Source: an uncultured Selenomonadaceae bacterium
Lineage (GTDB): Bacteria > Bacillota > Negativicutes > Selenomonadales > Selenomonadaceae
Reading direction: 5' to 3'
Length of the DNA: 54,905 bases
Assembly (NCBI GenBank): GCA_905235685.1
Contig: CAJOMO010000011.1
Location: 1 to 54,905 of the forward strand
The notes under the pieces: model-generated
What the model was told of the DNA's origin: nothing
The model's database searches: none
Seen by the model: only the letters and a program-made list of their open reading frames with translations
In this document: positions 45,418 to 54,905 of the stretch, piece by piece
Position numbering within the stretch: position 1 is the stretch's first letter
How the letters are laid out: each line of letters opens with the position of its first letter
Program-made: the position numbers and the translations under genes

Positions 45418-46124
45418 TGGTTTTGGAAGTTCGACACATTAAAAAAAGTTTCAACGGGCGCGTGGTGCTTGACGATATCAATTTGAGCGTGGCGGCGGGC
45501 GAATGCGTTGGCGTTGTTGGGCTGTCGGGGTGCGGCAAATCGACTTTGGCAAAAATTATTTCGCGGCTGATTGATTATGACAGCGGCGAAATTTTTGTTG
45601 ACGGCGAATTGCAGATGATTTTTCAGTTGCCGGAGGATTCATTTAATCCGCGAAAGACTTTGGGCTGGAGTATTGCCGAGCCGATGAGAAACCGCGGCTT
45701 TGAAAATATTTCTGCGCGAATTGGCGAATTGCTCGGTGAAGTTGGTTTGCCCGTCGATTATGCGAAACGTTATCCGCATGAAGTTTCAGGCGGCGAATGT
45801 CAACGCGCGGCGATTGCGCGGGCAATTTCCGTTAATCCGAAAGTTTTGCTTTGTGACGAAGCCACTTCAGCTTTGGACGTTACTGTCCAGGCGCAGGTTG
45901 TCAATTTGGTAAAAAAACTTTGCCGCGAAAAAAATATCGCCTGCCTGTTCATTACGCACGAAATTTTTATTTTGCCGAAAATCGCTGACAGGGTTGTTGT
46001 TATGCACGGCGGCAAGATTGTTGAAGAAAATTCGCCGGCGAAAATTTTTGACTCGCCGCAATCGTCTTTCACAAAACAACTGATTGAAGGTGGAGCATTT
46101 TGGAGAATATCGGCAAACGTATAG
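45417..46124 (+). CDS. ABC transporter ATPase, DppF/NikE type
   Basis: 235 residues. Walker A GLSGCGKST, Q-loop FQLPEDSFNP, signature VSGGECQRAAI, Walker B VLLCDEATSALD, switch His in ITHE. One-base overlap with the upstream ATPase (TGATG). The methyltransferase starts inside its 3' end. Confidence 0.93.
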   Translation: MVLEVRHIKKSFNGRVVLDDINLSVAAGECVGVVGLSGCGKSTLAKIISRLIDYDSGEIFVDGELQMIFQLPEDSFNPRKTLGWSIAEPMRNRGFENISARIGELLGEVGLPVDYAKRYPHEVSGGECQRAAIARAISVNPKVLLCDEATSALDVTVQAQVVNLVKKLCREKNIACLFITHEIFILPKIADRVVVMHGGKIVEENSPAKIFDSPQSSFTKQLIEGGAFWRISANV

Positions 46125-46675
46125 AAAATTATTGGGACGAGCGCAGTGAAGATTTTAGCCGCGTTCGCCGAATGGAAATTGAGGGCGCGGATTTTGCGGC
46201 GTGGAATGAAATTATTTCTGAGCATTTGCCCGCCGGTAAGCTGAAAATTTTGGACGTAGGCACGGGCGCGGGGTTTTTTGCTGTGTTGCTTTCAAAGCTC
46301 AGTCACAGCGTCACCGGAATTGACATGTCGAATAAAATGCTGGCTGAGGCGCGTAAAAATATTTCGGATTTTAATTGTCGCGCAGATTTTTTCAAAATGA
46401 ATGCGCAGGATTTGAAATTTGCCGATAAAACTTTCGACGTGGTTATCAGCCGGAATTTGACGTGGATTTTGCCCGATGTTATGGCGGCTTATCGCGAATG
46501 GCACAGAGTTTTGAAAATTGGCGGCGTGCTGATTAATTTTGATTCGAATTACGGCGATAAAAATTTTATGAACGAAAATACCTGCGCGAAGGGCGAAGTT
46601 GAAGACGAAATGCTGATTGAATGCAACGAAATTAAAAACAGCCTGCGAATAAGCACGCACAGCCGCCCGACGTGG

Positions 46676-48302
<1,627 letters not shown>

Positions 48303-48304
<2 letters not shown>

Positions 48305-48335
48305 AAAAATACCCTTCACCAAATCGGCGGAGGGT
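48303..48335 (-). terminator. Terminator between obgE and giant gene 2
   Basis: ACCCT/AGGGT stem with extra inner pairs. On the minus strand it is followed by ATTTTTTT, fitting the end of giant gene 2; the plus side has a weaker T-rich tail and may serve obgE. Confidence 0.7.
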
Positions 48336-48361
48336 TTAATTATTTTCACGAAAGAAAGAAT

Positions 48362-51300
48362 TTATTTAGTATCATTGGAAGCGTAAGTAATTTCGGGTTC
48401 GTCCTGCGCGAAAATGTTGTTGCTGTCGAAGTTGCCGTTCCAGTTGGTAACAGCCGCGCCGTCGCTCATAATCGCGTCAAGATTATTTGAGCCGATAAAA
48501 TTATTATCTTCGGCAAACCAGAAATCTTCAACCAAATCAGCCGAGCTTGAATCCTCTTCGCCGGAATAATCCGCCGCGTAAGTCGACCAGAGCACGTCAT
48601 TAATTTGGAAAGTTTTATCCGCGCCGTCTTTAATCGTAACGGTTTTGTCGGAAACGCTGGTAATAATGATATCCGAATCAACCACAGTCACGCTGGAAGT
48701 CTGCGAATTGTTCAAGTATATCTTATCTTCGTCGCCAATGTCAATAATAACATCGCTGCCGCCGTCCGCGTAATATTCAATCGAATCAACGCCCGCGCCG
48801 CAGTAAATCGTATCGTCGCCGCTGCCGCCGTTAATCGTGCCGCCCGCTTTGCCCGCGTAAATAATATTATCCTTATCGTCGCCGGTGATATTCGCCGCAA
48901 GAGTAACATTTTGCGCGTCAATGTTCGCGGGTCTGTCGCTGTCATAATAAGCAAGGTTAAATTCGCCGCTGTAATTTGCGTTAAGGACAACTGCGCGATT
49001 GTTGATAACCACGTTGCCGAAAGTCGCCGCGTATTCGCTATAGCGCGCGTCTTCCTGCATGTCGCTGATTCTGATATTTTCATAGCGCGCGTCCATTAAC
49101 GTTATCTTATTTCCATTAACAAGATTGATAACAATATCGTTGTCGGTGAGTGAAACGCCGTTGAATTGAGATTCTTCACTGGTTAAATAAATTTGATCTG
49201 TACCGCTGAAACCGTAAACTGTATCGTTGCCGCCGCTGCCGTTGTAGGCGATAGCATTTGAGCCGCCGGTGAGTGAAATATAATCGTTGCCCGCGCCGCC
49301 GTCAATGTAAGAGCCGCCGCTGGAGGCGTAAATCGTATCATTGCCCGCGCCCGCGTAAATGTAGCTGTAACCTGTGCCGCCGTAAATCACATTGGCGTTG
49401 CTGTTGCCGTAAATAATCGCTTCGCCCGAAACCGAGCTTGCGTCAATATCCATAACGGTATTTGTGTAATGAGCGGGGTTGAAAGTTCCGGAATAATCGG
49501 ACGCCAAAATTGCAGTGGTATCGCTGAAGGTAACTTTGCCGAATGTACTTTCAATGTTAAAGCTTTCGGGATTGTTGCCGCGAATGTGAATTTTTTGGTC
49601 AATGGCATCTTTGAGGGTAATTTTGTTGCCGCTCTTAGTATTCAAAATCACATCGTCGTCGCTGAAGCTAACGTAGCTGAATTGGTAATTGATATTGTTC
49701 GTGCCAAAATCGATAAAGTCGCCGGTTTTGTAATTGTAAATGACATCGTTGCCGCTGGTGTAGCGAATAGAATCGTTGCCGTTGCCGCTGTAAATCGTAT
49801 CGTTGCCCGCGCCCGCGTAAATCGAAATTCCAACATCGCCGCTGGAAATTACATTCGTGGTACTCGTGCCGTAAACGCTCATTGTATTTTTAATCAAAGA
49901 AGCGTCAATGTCAACAATGCTCGCCGCGTAATAACTCGGATCGAAAACGCCGGTATAATCGCTGTCCAGAGTTACCGAAGTGCCGTTCATTGTAATTTTG
50001 CCGAAAGTATTGCGATAGGTTGTAGAGCCTTCGCTTTGATAATCGTAAATGTAAATTCGCTGTTCGCGCGCATTTTTCACGGTTATGGTTTCGCCGTTTT
50101 GCGTGTAAATGAGTACGTCACTGCCGCTCACGGAAATATTTTTGAACTGGGCGGCGTCATTCGCCAAATAAATGCAATCGCCGTTTTTGTAATTGTAAAT
50201 CGTATCGTTGCCTTCGTCGTCATAAATGCAAATGGTATCGTTGCCCGCGCCGCCGAATACAAAATCATCGCCCGCGCCCGTGTAAATCCTTGCGCCGGCT
50301 GTTCCTGCCCAAATGAAATTGACTTCGTCGTTGCCGTAAATTGTATTTTTGCTCGTTGCCAATGAGGCGTTGATATTCACCGCCGGCTCATTCAAAATCG
50401 AATTGTAGGAATCCAGGCTGAAAGTTCCATCGAAAGCACTTGAAAGCGTCACGGTTATTCCGCTTGCCTCTTCGGTATCGTCAACAAATTCACCGTTCAA
50501 ATATTTGTTGTTAATCGTACCGTCCATAAGCGTAACAGTCTTGCCTTTAGCTTTTTTCAATTTCAAAACGCCGTCGCCGACGGAAAAGATAACGTCATTG
50601 CCGCTAAGCATACCGCTGTCAATCGTCGCGCCGGAAACGGAAATTGTATCGTCGCCTTCGGTGTAATCGGTTATCACGTAATAATTATCGTTGCCGGAAT
50701 AAACGAAAACGTCATTGCCGCTGCCGCCGGTCAAAGTATATTTGCCGTTGCCGCCAACAAGCGTATCGTCCCCAACGCCGCCGTTGATTGAGCCGTTGCC
50801 CGTGCCGCCGTAAATGATATTATTCAGTCCGTTGCCGGTAATGCTGATAGCCGAGCGTCCGGAAGCGTCAATCGCCTGCAGTGAAGTATATTTGCTGGCG
50901 TTGAAGGAACTCAAGCTGTAATCTGAAGTTATCGTAACGGCGGAGGCGTTCAAAGTATCAGTGGTTGTGTCGAAAAGTAAATCTGTTGGCAAAGTGGCGG
51001 TTGCATCTTTCTCAAGCTGAATCGCGCCGTTGTAACAAATGCTGGCAACTTCATTGGAATTGACGATTTTTATTGAATCATTACCAACGCCCTGCAAAGT
51101 CAGATTACTCTTGCCGATTGTCAAAATGGCGTCCGAGCCGCTCACTGAATAAACAACAGGATAATCGCCCGCCAGCGAAATAATATCTTCACCGGCAGTG
51201 TAATCGGTGATAACGTCTGAGCCGTCGCCGCTGTCATAGACAAAAACGTCTTTGCCGTCGCCGCCCGCCAAAGTATCATTGCCTTTGCCGCCAACAATCG

Positions 51301-53401
51301 TATCGTCGCCGTCGCCGCCTTCAATCGTATCAGCCTTTGTGCCGCCCGCGATATAATTATCCGCCGCGTTTCCGACAAGTTCAATTGCGCTTGTACGGGC
51401 TGAGGCGTCAATCGAAACGACATTTGCGCCGTAGGAACTCAAATCACCGGTATAAGCCGAAGTTACCGTTAAAGATTTAGCGCGGGCAACGCTTGTACCG
51501 CCGTAAATTAAACCGTTGCGGTAAATCCGCGCGTTGTCGTTTTCGTCTGCAATGACAATTTCTTTTTCGCCAACATCCTTCAAAGTAACAGAGCCCGTAC
51601 CGATTTTTATAATGGCGTTATTGCCGCTGACGGTGTAAGTGCCAACGGACGCGCCCACAACTTTCAGCGTATCGTCGCCGACGGTGTAATCGGTTATCGT
51701 ATCGTTGCCGTCGCCGCTGTTGTAAATGAAGACATCTTTTCCCGCGCCGCCGGTTAAAACGTCGTTGCCTTTGCCGCCTTCGATTGTATCAGAACCTGTG
51801 CCGCCGTCAATCGTATCATTTTTTTCAGTACCGGCGATATAGTTATTTTTAGTGTTGCCTACAATTCTCATGGCGTCCGAATGACCGGAAGCGTAAATTG
51901 AAGCAACATTTGCGCTGTAGGAACTCAGCGTATTTCCGTAATTCGAAGTAACCGAAACCGCAGCAGATTTAGTTGTATTCGAGCCGTCATAAATCAAGCC
52001 GGAAAGGTAAGTTGTAACGTTGTCGTCCGCGTCAATAACGGCAACCGCGGCGGTTTTGCCATTTTTAACTTTGATAGAGCCGCTGTCGACTTTAAGGACA
52101 AGATCCGAGCCTTTGAGCGTGTAAGTGCTGACAGTGCCGCTGGAAATTTTGATATAATCTTCGCCCGAGGTGTAATCGGTAATGACGTCGTTGCCTTCGC
52201 CGGTTGCGTAAACGAAAATATCTTCGCCCGCGCCGCCGGTTAAAGTATCGTTGCCTTTGCCGCCGTCCAGGGTATCAGCGCCGCTGCCGCCGATAATTTT
52301 GTTCGCTTTGGTGTTGCCGGTAAATTTCAAACCGGCAGTACGCCCCGAGGCGTCGACAGAAACGACATTTGAACCGTAATCGGAAGTCGTGATTGTATTT
52401 GCCGCGCCGGACATAACCGTTATTGCGGTGGATTTGGCAACAGTGGCGTTGTTGTAAATGATAGAATTTTGGTAAGTGAGCGCTTTTTTTCCGGAGTCCA
52501 TCAAAGTTACCGCAGAATTTTTACCATTTTTGACAGTGATTGAGCCGATTTTGCCGATTTGGAAAATGGCGTCTGAGCCGCTTATCGAATAATTTGCGAC
52601 CGCGCCGACAGTTGCCTTAATGGTATCTTGACCGGCAGTAAAATCGGTAATGACGTCGTTTCCGGCGGTGTAAATGAAAACGTCTTTGCCGTTGCCGCCG
52701 GTTAAGGTATCGTTGCCTTTGCCGCCGCCTAGGGTATCATTGCCGGTTGAGCCGATAATCAAATTATCTTGACTGTTGCCGGTAATGCTCAGAGCTTTTG
52801 TGCGGCTTGCGGCGGTGATTGTGGCGACGTTTGAGCCGTAAGCTGAATCCGCCAATTTATTTCCGTAAAAAGAAGTAACGGACAATGAAGTTGCGCTTAC
52901 GGAACTTGCGCCGTTGTAAATCAAACCGCCTTGATACGTTGTCAAACTGTTTTTTGAATCGGCAACGGTTACGGCGGTATTTTTTGCGCCTTTAACCTTC
53001 AATGTATTTGAGCCGACTTTGAAAACTACATCGGAGCTGCTGACAGAATAAGTTGCCGTGGCGGAAAATTTAATTGTATCGTTGCCTGTGCCATAATCGG
53101 TGATAACATCGTTGCCCGCGGTGTAAACGAAAACGTCATTGCCCTTGCCGCCGGTTAAAGTATCGTTGCCGGTTCCGCCGCCGATTGTGTCCGCGCCCGT
53201 GCCGCCGACTATCACGTTATTTTTGGCGTTGCCGGTAATATTAACTCCGGCTTTGCGCGTTGAAGCCGTTGTAATTGTCACGACGCCCGCGCCGTAATTT
53301 GACGCCTGCAATGTATTTCCGTAACTTGCGGTTATTGTCACCGCGTTAGCTGTCAAAGTATTATCTGTACTGTAAATCAATCCGTTAATTTCAGTAGCCA
53401 T
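48362..53401 (-). CDS. Giant modular RTX-type protein 2
   Basis: 1679 residues, made of about ten modules of 115-160 residues. Each has a head (G-x-IY or TFGxV, then VTxxYG/YSG), an ITGN-type strand, RTX nonapeptides (GGxGxDTLTGGxGxDVFVY), DVITDYTxGxDTI, and a strand pair ending in VKNGK/DAxxxxI. The first five are close copies; later ones diverge (HIRGNN, RISDMQ heads). The C-terminal tail (SSADLVEDFWFAEDNNFIG onward) is non-repetitive and probably carries the type I secretion signal. Calcium-bound beta-rolls are expected. The start is ATG-Ala at 53401 rather than GTG 53413, judging from GGAAGGGTGG. It lacks the FDLQRF start of giant 1. Confidence 0.88.
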   Translation of the reverse strand: MATEINGLIYSTDNTLTANAVTITASYGNTLQASNYGAGVVTITTASTRKAGVNITGNAKNNVIVGGTGADTIGGGTGNDTLTGGKGNDVFVYTAGNDVITDYGTGNDTIKFSATATYSVSSSDVVFKVGSNTLKVKGAKNTAVTVADSKNSLTTYQGGLIYNGASSVSATSLSVTSFYGNKLADSAYGSNVATITAASRTKALSITGNSQDNLIIGSTGNDTLGGGKGNDTLTGGNGKDVFIYTAGNDVITDFTAGQDTIKATVGAVANYSISGSDAIFQIGKIGSITVKNGKNSAVTLMDSGKKALTYQNSIIYNNATVAKSTAITVMSGAANTITTSDYGSNVVSVDASGRTAGLKFTGNTKANKIIGGSGADTLDGGKGNDTLTGGAGEDIFVYATGEGNDVITDYTSGEDYIKISSGTVSTYTLKGSDLVLKVDSGSIKVKNGKTAAVAVIDADDNVTTYLSGLIYDGSNTTKSAAVSVTSNYGNTLSSYSANVASIYASGHSDAMRIVGNTKNNYIAGTEKNDTIDGGTGSDTIEGGKGNDVLTGGAGKDVFIYNSGDGNDTITDYTVGDDTLKVVGASVGTYTVSGNNAIIKIGTGSVTLKDVGEKEIVIADENDNARIYRNGLIYGGTSVARAKSLTVTSAYTGDLSSYGANVVSIDASARTSAIELVGNAADNYIAGGTKADTIEGGDGDDTIVGGKGNDTLAGGDGKDVFVYDSGDGSDVITDYTAGEDIISLAGDYPVVYSVSGSDAILTIGKSNLTLQGVGNDSIKIVNSNEVASICYNGAIQLEKDATATLPTDLLFDTTTDTLNASAVTITSDYSLSSFNASKYTSLQAIDASGRSAISITGNGLNNIIYGGTGNGSINGGVGDDTLVGGNGKYTLTGGSGNDVFVYSGNDNYYVITDYTEGDDTISVSGATIDSGMLSGNDVIFSVGDGVLKLKKAKGKTVTLMDGTINNKYLNGEFVDDTEEASGITVTLSSAFDGTFSLDSYNSILNEPAVNINASLATSKNTIYGNDEVNFIWAGTAGARIYTGAGDDFVFGGAGNDTICIYDDEGNDTIYNYKNGDCIYLANDAAQFKNISVSGSDVLIYTQNGETITVKNAREQRIYIYDYQSEGSTTYRNTFGKITMNGTSVTLDSDYTGVFDPSYYAASIVDIDASLIKNTMSVYGTSTTNVISSGDVGISIYAGAGNDTIYSGNGNDSIRYTSGNDVIYNYKTGDFIDFGTNNINYQFSYVSFSDDDVILNTKSGNKITLKDAIDQKIHIRGNNPESFNIESTFGKVTFSDTTAILASDYSGTFNPAHYTNTVMDIDASSVSGEAIIYGNSNANVIYGGTGYSYIYAGAGNDTIYASSGGSYIDGGAGNDYISLTGGSNAIAYNGSGGNDTVYGFSGTDQIYLTSEESQFNGVSLTDNDIVINLVNGNKITLMDARYENIRISDMQEDARYSEYAATFGNVVINNRAVVLNANYSGEFNLAYYDSDRPANIDAQNVTLAANITGDDKDNIIYAGKAGGTINGGSGDDTIYCGAGVDSIEYYADGGSDVIIDIGDEDKIYLNNSQTSSVTVVDSDIIITSVSDKTVTIKDGADKTFQINDVLWSTYAADYSGEEDSSSADLVEDFWFAEDNNFIGSNNLDAIMSDGAAVTNWNGNFDSNNIFAQDEPEITYASNDTK

Positions 53402-53434
53402 AAAAGAACCCACCCTTCCAATATTTTTGCGCGC

Positions 53435-53467
53435 AAAAAAACCCCTTACTTAATTATCGGTAAGAGG
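53435..53467 (-). terminator. Terminator after the metallophosphoesterase gene, close to giant gene 2
   Basis: Minus-strand CCUCUUAC pairs with GUAAGGGG (one G-U pair), 10-base loop, then seven T. Only 33 bases separate the T run from the start of giant gene 2. Confidence 0.8.
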
Positions 53468-53506
53468 CTCAAAAAAGTTTAATTTTTGTGCTTTATTAGG
53501 AAATTT

Positions 53507-54679
53507 TTAATTATTTTTCAAGGTGAAGTAGGAAATTTCGGGCGGGCAACCAATTCTAATCGGAAACCAACTGCCGCAGCCGACGCTAACGTAGCCGTAA
53601 CAATCTTCATTCTGGAACATGCCGCGCGAATATTTGAAGACGTTAAAAATCGGTTTGCCGAAAATCCCGAGTTGTTCGCCGTGCGTATGCCCCATTAACG
53701 TGAGCGGAATATTTTTTTCAACCGCCGCGTCAAAAAATTCCGGATGATGAGCCAGCAAAATTACCGTGGCGTCATAGGGAACTTTCGACAGCGCCGTTTC
53801 GACGAAACTTCGCATTTGTTGATAAAAAATTTTGTCCAAATCGCCGCGCTCACCGGACTTAGTAATTGGAGAGGCGGGCGGATAATCCACGCCGATAACA
53901 TACAGATTCGAAGTAACGTGAGCCGATTGATTCACCAGCCAATGAATTTTAGTTTTCGCCAATTCCGCCTCGATATGCGGAACGCCGCGAAAATGTTCGT
54001 GGTTGCCGTGAATATAATAAATTCCGTGCTTGAATTTGTCGCAGAAACTGTTAACCAGTTGAATCGCTTTGTCATTCATAGAATTATCGTCAAAAATATC
54101 TCCGGTTATCGTCAAGATATCGGGCTTAGCCTCCGCCGCGCGCTGCAAAAGGAATTCCAGCCTTTCCAGCGAAAAATACGCGCCCAAATGTATATCGGAA
54201 ATCTGCGCGATTTTAAAGCCGTTCAATTCGGGCGGCAATTTTTTTATCGGTATGTCGAAAAATCTATCTACGACGTTGAAACGTTCGACGCGGTTTCCGT
54301 ACAAAGTTATCGCCAGGGACGCCAGCGGATAAAGCAAGCCCCATTTCAGCGCCCGCCTTCGCGCAGGGCTGTATTCCGGCGGCGGATTTAATTTCCGGTA
54401 AATCGTGCGAATTATCAGCGCCAAAATCACCAGAGCCCCGCACGCCAATTGTGATATCAAAAATACCGTGGCGAAACTGCCGAGAAAATCTACCGCCGCG
54501 TTCGGCAAATGCGCCCGCATTGAAAAGCCGCCGATTATTCCCAAAATGATTATCAAATCCAGCGCCGTCAAGATTTTGTAAATTTTTGCTTTGCCCGCGC
54601 CGTCATATAAAAAATTGACGCTGATTAACGCCATAGCCCAAATCAACGCCAAAATTGCTGATACATACATCAAAAACAT
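53507..54679 (-). CDS. Membrane-anchored metallophosphoesterase
   Basis: 390 residues. Three or four N-terminal helices (about 1-130) are followed by a calcineurin-like phosphoesterase domain: ISDIHLG, GDIFDD, GNHEHF, AHHPEFF and GHTHGEQ carry the metal ligands. The YkuE-like family is the best match; the substrate (perhaps lipid or cell wall phosphoester) is unknown. It starts 3 bases after the folD stop. Confidence 0.9.
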   Translation of the reverse strand: MFLMYVSAILALIWAMALISVNFLYDGAGKAKIYKILTALDLIIILGIIGGFSMRAHLPNAAVDFLGSFATVFLISQLACGALVILALIIRTIYRKLNPPPEYSPARRRALKWGLLYPLASLAITLYGNRVERFNVVDRFFDIPIKKLPPELNGFKIAQISDIHLGAYFSLERLEFLLQRAAEAKPDILTITGDIFDDNSMNDKAIQLVNSFCDKFKHGIYYIHGNHEHFRGVPHIEAELAKTKIHWLVNQSAHVTSNLYVIGVDYPPASPITKSGERGDLDKIFYQQMRSFVETALSKVPYDATVILLAHHPEFFDAAVEKNIPLTLMGHTHGEQLGIFGKPIFNVFKYSRGMFQNEDCYGYVSVGCGSWFPIRIGCPPEISYFTLKNN

Positions 54680-54682
54680 TTT

Positions 54683-54905
54683 TCAAACTCCAAGCTGCAG
54701 TTTCGCGGCAGTCACAACATTTTTCATGAGCATTGCAACCGTCAGCAAACCAACGCCGCCAGGCACGGGCGTAATGGCGCCGGCAACTTCCACCGCCGCG
54801 TCAAAATCTACGTCGCCAACCAATTTTTTCGGCGCAATCCGATTTATCCCAACGTCGATAACCACCGCGCCGGGTTTAATCATATCGGCGGTTACGAATT
54901 TTGGC
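54683..54905 (-). CDS. folD: Methylenetetrahydrofolate dehydrogenase/cyclohydrolase, C-terminal part
   Basis: Only the last 73 or so residues are in the window; the gene continues beyond the right edge. Visible: [21 protein letters not shown], then GDVDFDAA and the signature [17 protein letters not shown], which is diagnostic of FolD. Supplies one-carbon folates. Confidence 0.95.
   Translation of the reverse strand, partial: PKFVTADMIKPGAVVIDVGINRIAPKKLVGDVDFDAAVEVAGAITPVPGGVGLLTVAMLMKNVVTAAKLQLGV

Noticed and set aside
48362..53401. Repeats of giant gene 2 as a CRISPR array
   Set aside because: The repeats are coding, vary in sequence and length, keep one frame, and encode RTX nonapeptides; there are no uniform spacers.

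Overview
The window looks like chromosome of an anaerobic, diderm Firmicute, most likely a Negativicute (Selenomonas/Veillonella type). This is inferred from gene content, not from a database search. The Firmicute signals are the rplU-prp-rpmA order with an N-terminally extended L27, GatCAB, CoaX and a YvyF-like protein. Two giant Asp/Gly-rich RTX-type proteins, a protein class normally exported by type I secretion, suggest an outer membrane. NrdD, a flavin reductase/rubrerythrin fusion and cytochrome bd suggest an anaerobe that tolerates traces of oxygen. Many genes start with TTG (gltX, topB, surE, ybaK, gatB, gatA, the methyltransferase).

Layout. 1-5.0 kb: radical SAM protein, YvyF-like zinc protein, fluoride channel and orphan GspE/PilB-like ATPase on the minus strand, then cbiB and a peptidoglycan glycosyltransferase on plus. 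5.0-12.0 kb: cydAB, an unrecognised protein, gltX, dhaL, a LysR regulator coupled to a hot-dog thioesterase, and tRNA-Ser(GCU). 12.2-17.1 kb: giant secreted-type protein 1 behind a leader of about 310 nt. 17.5-24.7 kb: glmM, topB, tRNA-Ser(GGA), a rod-like structured element, mtaD, ahcY, surE. 24.7-28.8 kb: dus, nitroreductase, VOC protein, coaX, ybaK, HAD phosphatase. 28.8-35.6 kb: gatC-gatA-gatB, split between gatA and gatB by a packed cassette (MBL hydrolase, EcoRI-type methylase, toxin-antitoxin pair with a broken toxin, DUF262-HNH nuclease). gatA itself is frameshifted. 35.6-39.7 kb: P-loop kinase-like protein, four-domain oxygen-defence fusion, nrdD. 39.7-48.3 kb: rplU, a double-domain prp, rpmA, then an Opp/Nik-type ABC importer with a methyltransferase, then obgE. 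48.4-53.4 kb: giant modular RTX protein 2. 53.5-54.9 kb: membrane metallophosphoesterase and the end of folD.

Most interesting signal: L27 begins with the Prp-cleavage-type sequence FNFDLQRF, and giant protein 1 begins with FTFDLQRF. The prp gene between rplU and rpmA is a tandem fusion. Its first domain keeps the His22/Cys34 dyad and its second has lost the His. This suggests a Prp protease system that also matures a giant exported protein. Other notable items are operon-splitting insertions, short tandem duplications at gene 3' ends, a dispersed three-hairpin repeat with compensatory changes, and terminators lying directly against start sites.
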